Assembly: GCF_001311925.1 (NCBI RefSeq)
Contig: NZ_BBCG01000007.1
Span: forward strand, 1-64,000
Length of the DNA stretch: 64,000 nt
Origin: Cellulosilyticum ruminicola JCM 14822
Lineage (GTDB): Bacteria > Bacillota > Clostridia > Lachnospirales > Cellulosilyticaceae
Direction of reading: 5' to 3'
Below, in pieces: positions 48,396 to 58,088 of the stretch. The translations under genes and the position numbers were made by a program. A model generated the notes under the pieces. That model was not told the DNA's origin. It saw nothing but the letters and a program-made list of their open reading frames with translations, and searched no databases. Position 1 is the stretch's first letter; each line of letters opens with the position of its first letter.

Positions 48396-49457
48396 CTAGT
48401 TATTTGATGCCTTAACCTGTGTCCAAATACTACTGTATGTTCCAATAACATCTGATGGGTCATTGAACATTTCCATATTATCAGCATTTGTAACTTCTTC
48501 ACTTGGATAAGCTACTGGGTTATTTTTAATTTCATCATCTAATTGCTCTCTTGCTGCACTAATTGGTGTAGAGTAACCAATCTCTTTAGCATTCATTGCT
48601 GCAATATCTGGTCTGCATAAGAAGTTCATATAAGCATATGCATTATCTTTGTTTGTTGCATTCTTTGGCATAACCATTGTATCTACATAGAAATTAGAAC
48701 CTTCTTTAGGAATAACGAATTCAAGATCTGGATTTTCACTTAACATTATCATTGCATCCCCAGCATAAGATACCATAAATACTGCTTCTTCATTTACCAT
48801 CTTATTTTTACCTTCATCACCTACATAAGAAAGTACAAGTGGTGCTTGTTCAATAAGAAGATTTTTAGCTTCTTCTAACTGTTTTTCATCTCTTGTGTTC
48901 ATGGAATAGCCAAGTTTTTTAAGTGCTACCATAAGTGAATCTCTTTCACTATCATACATTAAGATTTGATCTTTGTATTTTGAATCCCATAAGATATCCC
49001 AGCTATCTACCGGTTCACTTACCATTTTTTTATTATATACGATACCTACTGTTCCCCACATATAAGGGATTGAATATTCATTATTTGGGTCATATGGTAA
49101 GTTTTCAAATCTTACATCAATGTTTTCATAGTTAGGTATTTTAGAGAAATCAAGTTTTTCTAAAATACCTTTATTAATCATTTTCTCAACCATATAATCT
49201 GATGGAAAAATAACATCATAAGATACGTTGCCTGGTTCTACTTTAGCATACATCTCTTCATTATTGGCATATTCAGAGTAAACTACTTTAATTCCTGTTT
49301 CTTGTGTAAACATTTTATTTACTTGTGGATCAATGAACTCTCCCCAGTTATATACAACGACTTGCCCATTAGGTGCGCTGTTTCCGCATCCTGCCATAGC
49401 TAATGTCATCATACCTACGAGACCTGCACTTAAAATTCTTTTAGTTAATTTTTTCAT
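48396..49457 (-). CDS. potD: Spermidine/putrescine-binding lipoprotein PotD
   Basis: 353 residues with a lipobox (MTLAMAGCGNS). PotD family motifs are VVVYNWGEFIDPQV, NEEMYAKVEPGNVSYDVIFPSDYMVEKM, IPYMWGTVGIVYNKK and a C-terminal GYSTPISAARE. It captures polyamines outside the membrane for PotABC. Last gene of the operon. Confidence 0.95.
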   Translation of the reverse strand: MKKLTKRILSAGLVGMMTLAMAGCGNSAPNGQVVVYNWGEFIDPQVNKMFTQETGIKVVYSEYANNEEMYAKVEPGNVSYDVIFPSDYMVEKMINKGILEKLDFSKIPNYENIDVRFENLPYDPNNEYSIPYMWGTVGIVYNKKMVSEPVDSWDILWDSKYKDQILMYDSERDSLMVALKKLGYSMNTRDEKQLEEAKNLLIEQAPLVLSYVGDEGKNKMVNEEAVFMVSYAGDAMIMLSENPDLEFVIPKEGSNFYVDTMVMPKNATNKDNAYAYMNFLCRPDIAAMNAKEIGYSTPISAAREQLDDEIKNNPVAYPSEEVTNADNMEMFNDPSDVIGTYSSIWTQVKASNN

Positions 49458-49511
49458 GGCTAATTCCTTTCTTATAGCACTTTATGCATAGCAAAATTTG
49501 CTATGCATAAA

Positions 49512-50290
49512 TTATATTCCTTGTTCTTTTTCTTTACGACTAGCTCTAATATTACTTATAAGTAATACACTAATAATTGTCACAAACATAATTGTTGAAA
49601 TGGCATTAATTGTTGGGTTAACCCTTTTCTTGCCATTGCATAAATCTTAATTGGAAGTGTATCTACACCTGCTCCTGTATTGAAGAAACTTACTACAAAG
49701 TCATCAATTGATAAGGTAAAAGCAATAAATAATCCTGCTATTACCCCTGGCATAATTTCTGGTAAAATAACTTTTCTAAAAGCATACCATGGTGTTGCCC
49801 CAAGGTCTAATGCCGCTTCATAAACATTGAAATTCATTTGTTTAAGCTTTGGCATAATTGATAAAATCACATAAGGTGTACTAAAAGTAATATGTGAAAT
49901 AATTAATGTTGGTAATCCAAAAGGAATATGAAGCACATTAAAGAGCATCATTAATGAAATACCAATTACGATATCTGGGCTAAGAAGCGGGATATAAGTA
50001 ATATTAAGCATTAAATTACGTTTATATCCTTTCATTTGGTGGATTCCCATAGCCGCTAATGTTCCAATAGCTGTTGCAATAAGTGAAGATACTACTGCAA
50101 TAATGATTGTGTATACAAAACTTTGTTGAATACTCATATCATTTGCTAAGTTTTCATACCATTTAAAAGTAAATCCTTTCCAAATAGGAAGCTTAGAATC
50201 ATTAAATGAAAATACCATAAGTACAGCAACTGGTGCGTACATTATAAGCAAAATTAAGGCGACATAAAAGCGCTTAATAAATTTAATCAT
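49512..50290 (-). CDS. potC: Polyamine ABC permease PotC, frameshifted near 49624
   Basis: Six-segment permease with the EAA loop (EAALDLGATPWYAFRKVILPEIMPGVIAG). The open frame stops early at 49580 after MARKGLTQQL. If CCC at about 49620 were CCCC, it would continue PTINAISTIMFVTIISVLLISNI and end at TAA 49512-49514, giving a normal 259-residue PotC with its last membrane segment. A single-base C-run indel in an otherwise perfect gene suggests sequence error or very recent loss. Overlaps potB by one base. Confidence 0.92.
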
Positions 50291-51102
50291 TAGAATAAGC
50301 CTCCTTCTTCATCTAAAGTACCTTTACGTGACATAAAGGCTAATGTTATAAGTACGATAATCATAAGAATCATAGAAACTGCAGAACCAAAGCCTAAGTC
50401 TCCTGTTCTTGTGAATTGCTCTTCAATAATGTTACCAATGAGCATTACTTTTCCGCCACCTAATAAACGTGTGATTAGAAATGTTGTAAGCGCTGGCATA
50501 AATACCATAATAATTCCTGTTACTACACCTGGCATACTAAGTGGTAAGATAACTTTTCTAAATGTTGTAATATCATTAGCCCCAAGATCATATGCCGCTT
50601 CGATTAGACCTTTATCAATTTTTGCAAGTGCATTATAAATAGGTAATACCATGAATGGGAAGAAATTATATACCATCCCAAAGATCACACCACCATCTCC
50701 ATAAAGGAATTTTACTGTTGGTAAATTAAGTGCTGCAAGCACATTATTAATTACACCATTATTTTCAAGTAAGTTTGCCCATGCATATGTTCTAAGTAAT
50801 GAGTTCATCCACATTGGTAAAATAATAAGTAATAATATCACACCACGATTTGATATATCTTTGCCATTTAGAACCATTGCTAATGGATAAGCCAAAAGTA
50901 AACAAATTGTTGTACTGATAAAGGCAAGACTAATTGATTTACCCATTGCCTTAATATAATAATCTTCCATAAATTTTGTATAGTTTTGGAAAGTAAACTG
51001 TCCATCTACAAAGAAACTAAAGTATACAATAAGTAACAAAGGCACGATGATAAAAATACCTGCCCATATTACATATGGATACGCTAATGACTTTTTATTC
51101 AT
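50290..51102 (-). CDS. potB: Polyamine ABC permease PotB
   Basis: 270 residues, six membrane segments, with the EAA loop IEAAYDLGANDITTFRKVILPLSMPGVVTG. Pairs with PotC to form the membrane channel. Starts four bases after potA and ends in the potC start. Intact. Confidence 0.94.
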   Translation of the reverse strand: MNKKSLAYPYVIWAGIFIIVPLLLIVYFSFFVDGQFTFQNYTKFMEDYYIKAMGKSISLAFISTTICLLLAYPLAMVLNGKDISNRGVILLLIILPMWMNSLLRTYAWANLLENNGVINNVLAALNLPTVKFLYGDGGVIFGMVYNFFPFMVLPIYNALAKIDKGLIEAAYDLGANDITTFRKVILPLSMPGVVTGIIMVFMPALTTFLITRLLGGGKVMLIGNIIEEQFTRTGDLGFGSAVSMILMIIVLITLAFMSRKGTLDEEGGLF

Positions 51103-51105
51103 CGT

Positions 51106-52161
51106 CTATCTCCTTCTCATAATGTGAATATCTTCCGGTGTAATCACCATACCTACAGTTTCACCTACTGGTGACATTACTGTTGAATGTACAAGCCATT
51201 TATATTCATCTGTTGTAACAACCATTTCATAATGTACACCTTTGAATGTTACTGACTCTACCACACCTTTTATCATGCCCTTTTCTGCTTCAATAATACG
51301 AATATCTTCAGGTCTTACAACTACATCAATAGGTACATTTGTCCCAAATCCAGCATCAACGCATTTAAATTCTGTACTATGGAAGTTTACACGATAGTCA
51401 TCAATCATTGTTCCATGTAAAATATTACTTTCACCAATAAAATCTGCTACAAAAGCATTTTTAGGTTCATTATAAATATCTACTGGAGTACCAATTTGTT
51501 GTACTTTTCCTGCATTCATAATCGCAATTGTATCAGACATAGTAAGTGCTTCTTCTTGGTCATGTGTTACATAAATAAATGTAATGCCAACTTTTTGTTG
51601 AATACGTTTGAGTTCTGTCTGCATGCCTTTTCTAAGTTTAAGATCAAGTGCTCCAAGTGGTTCATCTAAAAGTAATACTTCTGGCTCATTAACAAGTGCT
51701 CTTGCGATAGCGATACGTTGTTGTTGCCCACCACTTAAAGAATCAATTTTTCTATTTTCAAATCCTTTAAGCCCTACAAGTTCAAGCATTTCTTGGACTT
51801 TCTCTTTGATAATCTTCTTATCCAGTTTTTTGATATTAAGTCCAAAGGCAATGTTTTCACCTACTGTCATATGTGGGAATAACGCATACTTTTGGAATAC
51901 TGTATTAATCTTTCTTTTATAAGGTGGTAATTTACCGATGTTTTCACCTTCAAAAAGTACTTTCCCATTTGAAGCTTCTTCAAAACCACCAATAATACGT
52001 AAAAGTGTTGTTTTGCCACAACCACTAGGACCTAATAATGTTAAAAACTCATTACGTCTAATATACATATTAATTTTGTCAAGGATAATTGTATCACCAA
52101 AAGATTTGCTAATATTTTTAAGATCTATAATATAATCATTTTCTAATTTGTTCTCTGCCAT
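51106..52161 (-). CDS. potA: Polyamine ABC transporter ATPase PotA
   Basis: 351 residues. Walker A is [17 protein letters not shown]-loop [13 protein letters not shown], signature [15 protein letters not shown], Walker [12 protein letters not shown] and H-loop [13 protein letters not shown]. The C-terminal TOBE-type regulatory domain ([12 protein letters not shown]) is present. It follows the cupin regulator gene by 14 bases in one operon. Confidence 0.96.
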   Translation of the reverse strand: MAENKLENDYIIDLKNISKSFGDTIILDKINMYIRRNEFLTLLGPSGCGKTTLLRIIGGFEEASNGKVLFEGENIGKLPPYKRKINTVFQKYALFPHMTVGENIAFGLNIKKLDKKIIKEKVQEMLELVGLKGFENRKIDSLSGGQQQRIAIARALVNEPEVLLLDEPLGALDLKLRKGMQTELKRIQQKVGITFIYVTHDQEEALTMSDTIAIMNAGKVQQIGTPVDIYNEPKNAFVADFIGESNILHGTMIDDYRVNFHSTEFKCVDAGFGTNVPIDVVVRPEDIRIIEAEKGMIKGVVESVTFKGVHYEMVVTTDEYKWLVHSTVMSPVGETVGMVITPEDIHIMRRR

Positions 52162-52175
52162 TTTCGTCTACTCCT

Positions 52176-52715
52176 TTAAAAACTTGGTGGGGTAGCAACC
52201 CAAAGCACTGTTGCTCTCGTCTTACCTGTATTTTGTAAATAGTGATCACCTGTTGGTCTAAAGTAAAAACTATCACCCTTTTTAGCTTTAAACTTTTTGT
52301 TTCCTAAATGCACGTAAATACTCCCAGCAAGTACATAGCCGAATTCTTCTCCCTCATGAGGCGCTTGCAAACTAGACTTTCCACCCGGTTCAATGTTTAT
52401 AAGAATTGGCTCCATATCATTTTTTTGTGCATTCGGAATAAGCCATGTAATCATATTTCCAGCATCTTTATCTTCTTTTTCAAATACATCCTGTTTAGTA
52501 AATACAATCTTTTCTTGACTAGATTCATTGAAGAAGTCTTTAAGATTAGTTCCTAAACATTCAAGGATATCAATAAGTGTTGCTATTGAGGGAGATGTGA
52601 GTCCACGCTCAACTTGTGAAATAAAGCCTTTTGAAAGTTCACAACGATCAGCGAGTTCTTCTTGAGTTAACGCATTTTTCTTACGTAATTGGTTAATTTT
52701 TGCACCAATATCCAT
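52176..52715 (-). CDS. XRE-cupin transcriptional regulator of the pot operon
   Basis: 179 residues: an XRE helix-turn-helix at 1-60 (INQLRKKNALTQEELADRCELSKGFISQVERG) and a cupin domain at about 105-178 (INIEPGGKSSLQAPHEGEEFGYVLAGSIYVHLG ... FYFRPTGDHYLQN). Proteins of this PuuR-like type bind small ligands in the cupin. Sitting first in the potABCD operon, it most likely senses polyamines and controls their uptake. AGGAGG precedes the ATG. Confidence 0.93.
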   Translation of the reverse strand: MDIGAKINQLRKKNALTQEELADRCELSKGFISQVERGLTSPSIATLIDILECLGTNLKDFFNESSQEKIVFTKQDVFEKEDKDAGNMITWLIPNAQKNDMEPILINIEPGGKSSLQAPHEGEEFGYVLAGSIYVHLGNKKFKAKKGDSFYFRPTGDHYLQNTGKTRATVLWVATPPSF

Positions 52716-52786
52716 TTAAATGCCTCCTCCTTAACTATTTTTCTTATATAAATATATTAATTATTTGTAACTATTCACTCACTAAC

Positions 52787-53367
52787 TTAAGCAAAAATAA
52801 AATTCTCCTCATCGGAAAGTGCTTTTCTTAATGCTTTTATATGGCTGATATCATGTTTTTTAGCTGTTCCTAGATATGACATAATTATCATAAAGTTTTG
52901 TACCCCTTCAAGTGTTCTAAAGTAACCAGCTACTTTGGTCTTTACTTTTACCATTCGTACATCTCGTTTAGTTTGATTATTATCAAATAGCATATTAAGC
53001 CCTCGTTGTCAAAGAATCTTTCTATAAGGGCTCGGACTTTTCCTTGTTTTTACCTGGTACTTTTTTTAGATGGGATTGAGTTTTCTAGCTTCCTCTATTA
53101 TACTCTGATATTCTTTGTGGAATTTATGGGTATAGTAATAGGTCAGCTCCTCTTTACTCATAAATACTACTTTATCTCTTTATTTTTTCATATCTAGTAG
53201 CAGTTCTATCATCTTTGATGCCCACGTTTGTTCGGGATGATTTTCTTTGATTCCTGTAAGCTCTCTTAAAAGATGAGCACAACATACGGCGTGAGTTGCG
53301 ACATCATACTTCCAATAAAATGACCAACAATCGTAAACGTCTATACCTATATAGTTGAGAATCTAAC
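52787..53367 (-). pseudogene. IS66-family transposase remnant
   Basis: Pieces of an IS66 TnpC transposase. GIDVYDCWSFYWKY, THAVCCAHLLRELTGI and ENHPEQTWASKMIELLL come first. Then, after a stop, EELTYYYTHKFHKEYQSII, and after a deletion and frame change LFDNNQTKRDVRMVKVKTKVAGYFRTLEG at the C-terminus (52787-52993). Family versions have NNQAERD at this spot. The catalytic middle is only partly kept. Several stops make it a dead copy. Confidence 0.88.
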
Positions 53368-53417
53368 ATAAAAATCGTACTAAAAAACTTGTTTATCCAC
53401 AGTGAAAAATATATTTA

Positions 53418-53434
53418 TTCAGCCAACGGCTGAA
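53418..53434. other. Short perfect hairpin in a 480-base AT-rich gap
   Basis: TTCAGCC-AAC-GGCTGAA, a 7-bp stem with 3-base loop, lies 16 bases after a DnaA-box-like TTATCCACA (53393-53401). No T-run follows. The surrounding 53368-53769 region is very AT-rich, with no reading frame I would call a gene. It may include a former IS66 end. Confidence 0.35.
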
Positions 53435-53769
53435 CAGTTACAATTATTTTTACTATTAATTTTCATGTGCACTATGTATATAAATAAACTTTTTGTTTAC
53501 AGACATTAAACACATACTAAAAGATTATACATATTTATACAGAAAAGGTCAATATTTTTTACACTAAAAATTTATAGCTATCAAACATTTTGTTTAGTAT
53601 TAAATTTCATATACCCCGTTGATTTTTCTAGCTTTATCACCTATTAACATATGTATTTATTTAAAAATCATACATGTAAACACAAAACATATCTCTAAAA
53701 CAAAAGTTTAGTTATAGTATGTTTTATAATTTACATGCCTATCCACCCACGAATATATATTCTGACATT

Positions 53770-53813
53770 AAAAAGCATTCAAAAATCATTAACTTTAATT
53801 TTTGAATGCTTTT
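53770..53813 (-). terminator. Terminator of the TetR-MacAB-TolC-like operon
   Basis: AAAAGCATTCAAAAAT pairs with ATTTTTGAATGCTTTT, loop of 12 bases, followed on the minus strand by a T-rich tail. Confidence 0.92.
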
Positions 53814-53851
53814 ACTATACATATTATATTTTATAATTCTTATAAGTCTGC

Positions 53852-54910
53852 TTATGACTGCATTACCCAAGGCTTTTCAACCTGTGTTTTTAATTCATCA
53901 TATTTAAATATTTGTTCTAAGTATTCCACTTGCAATGCATCTAACTGTACTTTTTGTGTTTCATAATCAATAGCACTTAAATAACCTGCTTTATACTTAA
54001 TCTCTGCAACCTTCATGTCTTTTATACTTATATTGTAACTGTCTTTTTTACTTTTTATTGCATCAAGCTGTGCATTTAACTCTGTGTATTTTTTCTCAAT
54101 TAATAATTTATAATTATCATAATTTGCTTTAACTTGCTCTTTAGCTGTTTGTACTTGTGCCTTGTTTTCTAGATATGTTGTATATGTAGGTCCTGTTCCA
54201 CCTACTCCTGATTGATAAATTGTATCCCAAAAGTTATCTACATTTAAGGTAGCTTTTTGATCAGCAAATTTAGTGAGTTCATTAGCCATAGCACTTGAAT
54301 AGGCCGTAAGTGATTTCTCAAGTATAAATGGTTGATATGTTTCATCAGCTACTAATACGTATTTGTCTACGTCTAAGTTCGTAAGATTTAAGAAACTCTT
54401 CTTAGCATCTTCTAAATTCTTTTGTAACTGTTCTTTACTTACCTTAATATTTTCTACTTCTTGTACCTTTTTCTCATAAGTTAATGTGTCACAATAACCT
54501 CTATCTTTTTTAATCTTTAATTGTTTGATCTGTTTTTCACCTAATTTAATCTGTTCGTCTAAAAGATTGATTTTCTTATACATTAAAAACATATTGTTAT
54601 AATCATTTACAACTTCATTAGCAATCTTATCTTTTCTAAACCCTTTCTTTTGTTCAGTTTCTCTTACATCAAGCTGTTTTGTACTATATTCTAAAGTAGA
54701 TATATCTCTCATATCTTCTGTTTGTTCTTTATAAACCTCAATATTCCTACTATATTGCCCTAATGTATCATCTTTACTTATCGCCATATCTATTGCTTTT
54801 TGCATATCTAGTACCGGTTTTGACTCTTCCGCTGCCCATGTAGGTGTAGCTAATAATGTTGCACTTACCATAAATATTGCTACTGATTTTATTTTTTGTC
54901 CTAATTTCAT
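53852..54910 (-). CDS. TolC-like exported coiled-coil protein
   Basis: 352 residues with a signal peptide (SVAIFMVSATLLATPTWAAEE). Two long helical stretches (about 85-180 and 255-345) hold the outer-membrane efflux protein (OEP/TolC) pattern of paired helices: YKKINLLDEQIKLGEKQIKQLKIKKDRGY and VAEIKYKAGYLSAIDYETQKVQLDALQVEYLEQIFKYDELKT. TolC normally forms an outer-membrane channel, yet every other sign here is of a single-membrane Gram-positive cell. It closes the operon of an ABC export pump, so it probably works with the adaptor across the wall. Its beta-barrel-like parts look reduced. Confidence 0.82.
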   Translation of the reverse strand: MKLGQKIKSVAIFMVSATLLATPTWAAEESKPVLDMQKAIDMAISKDDTLGQYSRNIEVYKEQTEDMRDISTLEYSTKQLDVRETEQKKGFRKDKIANEVVNDYNNMFLMYKKINLLDEQIKLGEKQIKQLKIKKDRGYCDTLTYEKKVQEVENIKVSKEQLQKNLEDAKKSFLNLTNLDVDKYVLVADETYQPFILEKSLTAYSSAMANELTKFADQKATLNVDNFWDTIYQSGVGGTGPTYTTYLENKAQVQTAKEQVKANYDNYKLLIEKKYTELNAQLDAIKSKKDSYNISIKDMKVAEIKYKAGYLSAIDYETQKVQLDALQVEYLEQIFKYDELKTQVEKPWVMQS

Positions 54911-54931
54911 ATTCCCATCTCCTCTTATATA

Positions 54932-56128
54932 TTATTCATCTTTAAGTGCTTCAATAGGGTCAAGTTTTGCTGCTTTATATGCTGGATATACGCCAAAGAT
55001 AATCCCTATTACACTTGATGTACCTACCGAAAATGCTATCATGCCTATTGTCATTTTAGCTTTAACATGCATAGCTGAACCAATTAGGAAACCGCCAAGG
55101 TAACCTAAGATAAGTCCTGATATTCCACCTAACAACGTTAGAATTAAGGCTTCCACAAGGAACTGATTCAATATCTGTTTATCTGTGGCTCCTAACGCTT
55201 TTCGAATACCAATTTCCCTTGTACGTTCTTTCACCGTTACAAGCATAATATTCATAATTCCTATACCACCTACTAATAATGATATAGCTGCTACAACACT
55301 AGTAAATAAATTTACTTTATTTAACATACTGCTGTATGAGTCCCCCATTTCTGCTACAGAAGTAGCGTCAAAAACATCTTCTACCCCATGTCTCCTATCT
55401 AGTAATTTAGCAATAGGGCTGCTGAATTTAGATGCATCATACTCATCTTTTATAACAACTATAGCTTGATTTGCTTTTTTCTCACCATCCATAATATATT
55501 GATTTAATGTAGCAAATGGTACATAAATAATTGGTGTAATCTGACTCTTTGGTGCTGCTGAAGGATATTGACTCTTAACTACTCCCACTACTTCAAATTC
55601 TTGCTTTTCTCCACTTATATTGATTTCTATTGTTTTTCCTAATGCTGCCTTTGGATCTTTTAAACCAAGCATTATTTCTGCAAAATTATCTTCAACTATA
55701 ATAATATTCGATTTAATATTTTCATCTTGTTCAATAAAGCTTCGTCCAAATCTAAGATTTAAACTTTTTACTTTCTCATAGTTATATGGAATTCCAAATA
55801 GTAGAACCATTCTTTCATCATTCTTATAATCCATTGCACTTTCAGTTTGTCCATCATGCATCATAATACTAAATTTTACTTCTGGTATCTCATTAATAAC
55901 ATTTAAATCATCTGCTGTAATTAAGTCCTTTGAGCTATATGCGTTTATTTGTATAGCACCTTTTCCTATAGTGTTAAACTCTTCTGTCATATAGCCTTTT
56001 ACACCTTCACCTAAGCTTAATATAATAATAACAGCACCTATTCCTATCAGCATCCCCAGCATTGTTAGGAAAGTTCGGAGTTTATTACCTTTAAGCTGTT
56101 TAAAGGCACTTTTTAGTATCTCTTTCAT
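54932..56128 (-). CDS. MacB-like ABC permease (second copy)
   Basis: 398 residues: an N-terminal membrane segment (FLTMLGMLIGIGAVIIILSLGEG), a large extracellular MacB-PCD domain, and three C-terminal segments around the FtsX core (GGIGIMNIMLVTVKERTREIGIRKALGATDKQIL). It has no ATPase of its own; the ATPase is a separate gene. It forms a likely heterodimer with the paralogue upstream, as in YknYZ. A 75-bp stretch at 55188-55262 is 96 percent identical in DNA to the paralogue. Confidence 0.9.
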   Translation of the reverse strand: MKEILKSAFKQLKGNKLRTFLTMLGMLIGIGAVIIILSLGEGVKGYMTEEFNTIGKGAIQINAYSSKDLITADDLNVINEIPEVKFSIMMHDGQTESAMDYKNDERMVLLFGIPYNYEKVKSLNLRFGRSFIEQDENIKSNIIIVEDNFAEIMLGLKDPKAALGKTIEINISGEKQEFEVVGVVKSQYPSAAPKSQITPIIYVPFATLNQYIMDGEKKANQAIVVIKDEYDASKFSSPIAKLLDRRHGVEDVFDATSVAEMGDSYSSMLNKVNLFTSVVAAISLLVGGIGIMNIMLVTVKERTREIGIRKALGATDKQILNQFLVEALILTLLGGISGLILGYLGGFLIGSAMHVKAKMTIGMIAFSVGTSSVIGIIFGVYPAYKAAKLDPIEALKDE

Positions 56129-56140
56129 CCTTCTTCCCCC

Positions 56141-57361
56141 TTAATCTGCTCTTAATGCTTCAATAGGATCTAATCTAGCGGCCTGGTAAGCTGGATATAC
56201 ACCAAAGATTAAGCCAATACTTACAGAAGTTACTGTAGAAAATACAACCATGCCACTAGAAAATTTAGCTTGTATACCAAAATTAGCTCCAATTGTAATA
56301 GCACCAATATATCCTATAATCATACCTATAAATCCTGCTATTACAGTTATGAGTAAAGCTTCAATAACAAACTGTCTAAGTATCAATTTGTTAGATGCTC
56401 CTAATGCTTTTCGAATACCAATTTCCCTTGTACGTTCTTTCACCGTTACAAGCATAATGTTCATGATTCCTACCCCACCTACAATCAATGAGATACTAGC
56501 TAAAGCACTAACGAACATTGTAAGCACACTCATAATTTTATCTACCATATCTACAATTTGTGCAACACTCATAATACTATAGCCATCCTTTAGATGATGT
56601 CTACGATTCAAAATTTGACCTATCCTTGTTGCTACTGATGTCTGATCATATCCATCTTTTATAAGCCCTGCAATCATGGATACATCTTCTCCTGCACCTA
56701 TAATATTATTAAGTGCCTTAAAAGGTGTGATATATTCTTTTAAACCATAATATTTCTCTAATTCTTTTTGTGACTGATTGACATCACTCTCAGTTTTATA
56801 AATACCTATAACTTGAAAACTTACAGGCTGTTTTTCAATGACAATCTCTATGTTATTTCCTATCATATCTTCATAAGGAATATTACCGAAATAAGCTTTA
56901 CCAATTATATCTGCAATAAGTAATACTTGACTTCCTGCTTCCTGATCACGTACACTAATATTCCTTCCAGCTCGTAGTGTAATAGGTTTTATAAGCGTCA
57001 TATAACCATCTTCTACTCCTGTAATCCATGTGTCAAATTCTTTTCCCTTTGCATCTCTTATACTACATTCTTCAGACGTACCACGTATTGCAGTTCTAAT
57101 CTCTTCTAAGTTTCTTATAACCTGTACATCTTCTGGTGTTATTAAATACTCAATGGTGTCTTCCTTGGCTTCTATAGAAAACACACCTAACCCTAAATTT
57201 ATAAACTTATCTTTGAAGAAATCTTGGAACCCTGTTCCTAATGCTAGAATTGCAATAACTGAACCTATTCCTATAAACATTCCTAGCATTGTTAAAAACG
57301 TTCTTCCCTTATTACCTAAAAGCTGTTTTAAGGCCATTTTTACTGTTTCCCGAATATTCAT
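56141..57361 (-). CDS. MacB-like ABC permease (first copy)
   Basis: 406 residues with the same plan as its neighbour: FLTMLGMFIGIGSVIAILALGTG near the start, an extracellular domain with TAIRGTSEECSIRDAKG, and the FtsX core GGVGIMNIMLVTVKERTREIGIRKALGASNKLIL. With the separate ATPase and the adaptor upstream it would drive export of a peptide, lipid or drug. Substrate not visible in the sequence. Starts 34 bases after the ATPase gene with GGAGG present. Confidence 0.9.
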   Translation of the reverse strand: MNIRETVKMALKQLLGNKGRTFLTMLGMFIGIGSVIAILALGTGFQDFFKDKFINLGLGVFSIEAKEDTIEYLITPEDVQVIRNLEEIRTAIRGTSEECSIRDAKGKEFDTWITGVEDGYMTLIKPITLRAGRNISVRDQEAGSQVLLIADIIGKAYFGNIPYEDMIGNNIEIVIEKQPVSFQVIGIYKTESDVNQSQKELEKYYGLKEYITPFKALNNIIGAGEDVSMIAGLIKDGYDQTSVATRIGQILNRRHHLKDGYSIMSVAQIVDMVDKIMSVLTMFVSALASISLIVGGVGIMNIMLVTVKERTREIGIRKALGASNKLILRQFVIEALLITVIAGFIGMIIGYIGAITIGANFGIQAKFSSGMVVFSTVTSVSIGLIFGVYPAYQAARLDPIEALRAD

Positions 57362-57395
57362 ATTAGCCTCCTTTCACACAAGCTTATGCTGTAAG

Positions 57396-58088
57396 TTATA
57401 TGCCTCTTCTATTTTGAATTAATGCATCATCTATGATGATTCCATCTCTAAAGACAACCTTACGCTTTGTAAATTCTGCAATATCCGGTTCATGAGTAAC
57501 CATAACAATTGTTACGCCTTCATTATTAAGGCCTTGAAAAATATTCATTATCTCCACACTTGATTTACTATCTAAGTTTCCTGTAGGTTCATCTGCTAAT
57601 ATTATAGCCGGATTATTAACCAAGGCTCTTGCAATAGCTACCCTCTGCCTTTGCCCTCCAGAAATCTCGTTAGGTGTATGTTTAATACGATTTCCAAGTC
57701 CCACTTTAATGAGTGCATCTACAGCTCTTTCTCTTCTTTCTTTCGGCTTTATTCCTGCATACATCATTGGTAATTCTACATTTTCTGTAATTGTTAATTT
57801 AGGTAATAAGTTAAATGCTTGAAATACAAACCCTATTTTTTGATTACGAATTTTAGAGAAATCTTTATCATTAGCTTGTGAAATATTAATACCATCTAGT
57901 ATGTAAGTACCACTTGTAGCATGGTCAAGACATCCCAATATTTGCAAGAACGTAGATTTTCCAGAGCCAGATGCTCCCATAATCGAAACAAACTCTTCTT
58001 TTTTTACCCTAAAATTAATATCAAACAATGCTTGTAACTCTAGTCTGCCATTACGATAAATTTTATTGACGTTTTGGATATCTATCAC
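57396..58088 (-). CDS. ABC export ATPase (LolD/MacB-ATPase type)
   Basis: 230 residues: Walker A MGASGSGKSTFLQILGCLD, Q-loop GFVFQAFNLLPKLTITENVELP, signature NEISGGQRQRVAIARAL, Walker B IILADEPTGNLDSKSS and H-loop VTIVMVTHEPDIA. Typical of macrolide- and lipoprotein-type exporters. Overlaps the adaptor gene by four bases (ATGA), so the two are translationally coupled. Confidence 0.95.
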   Translation of the reverse strand: MIDIQNVNKIYRNGRLELQALFDINFRVKKEEFVSIMGASGSGKSTFLQILGCLDHATSGTYILDGINISQANDKDFSKIRNQKIGFVFQAFNLLPKLTITENVELPMMYAGIKPKERRERAVDALIKVGLGNRIKHTPNEISGGQRQRVAIARALVNNPAIILADEPTGNLDSKSSVEIMNIFQGLNNEGVTIVMVTHEPDIAEFTKRKVVFRDGIIIDDALIQNRRGI

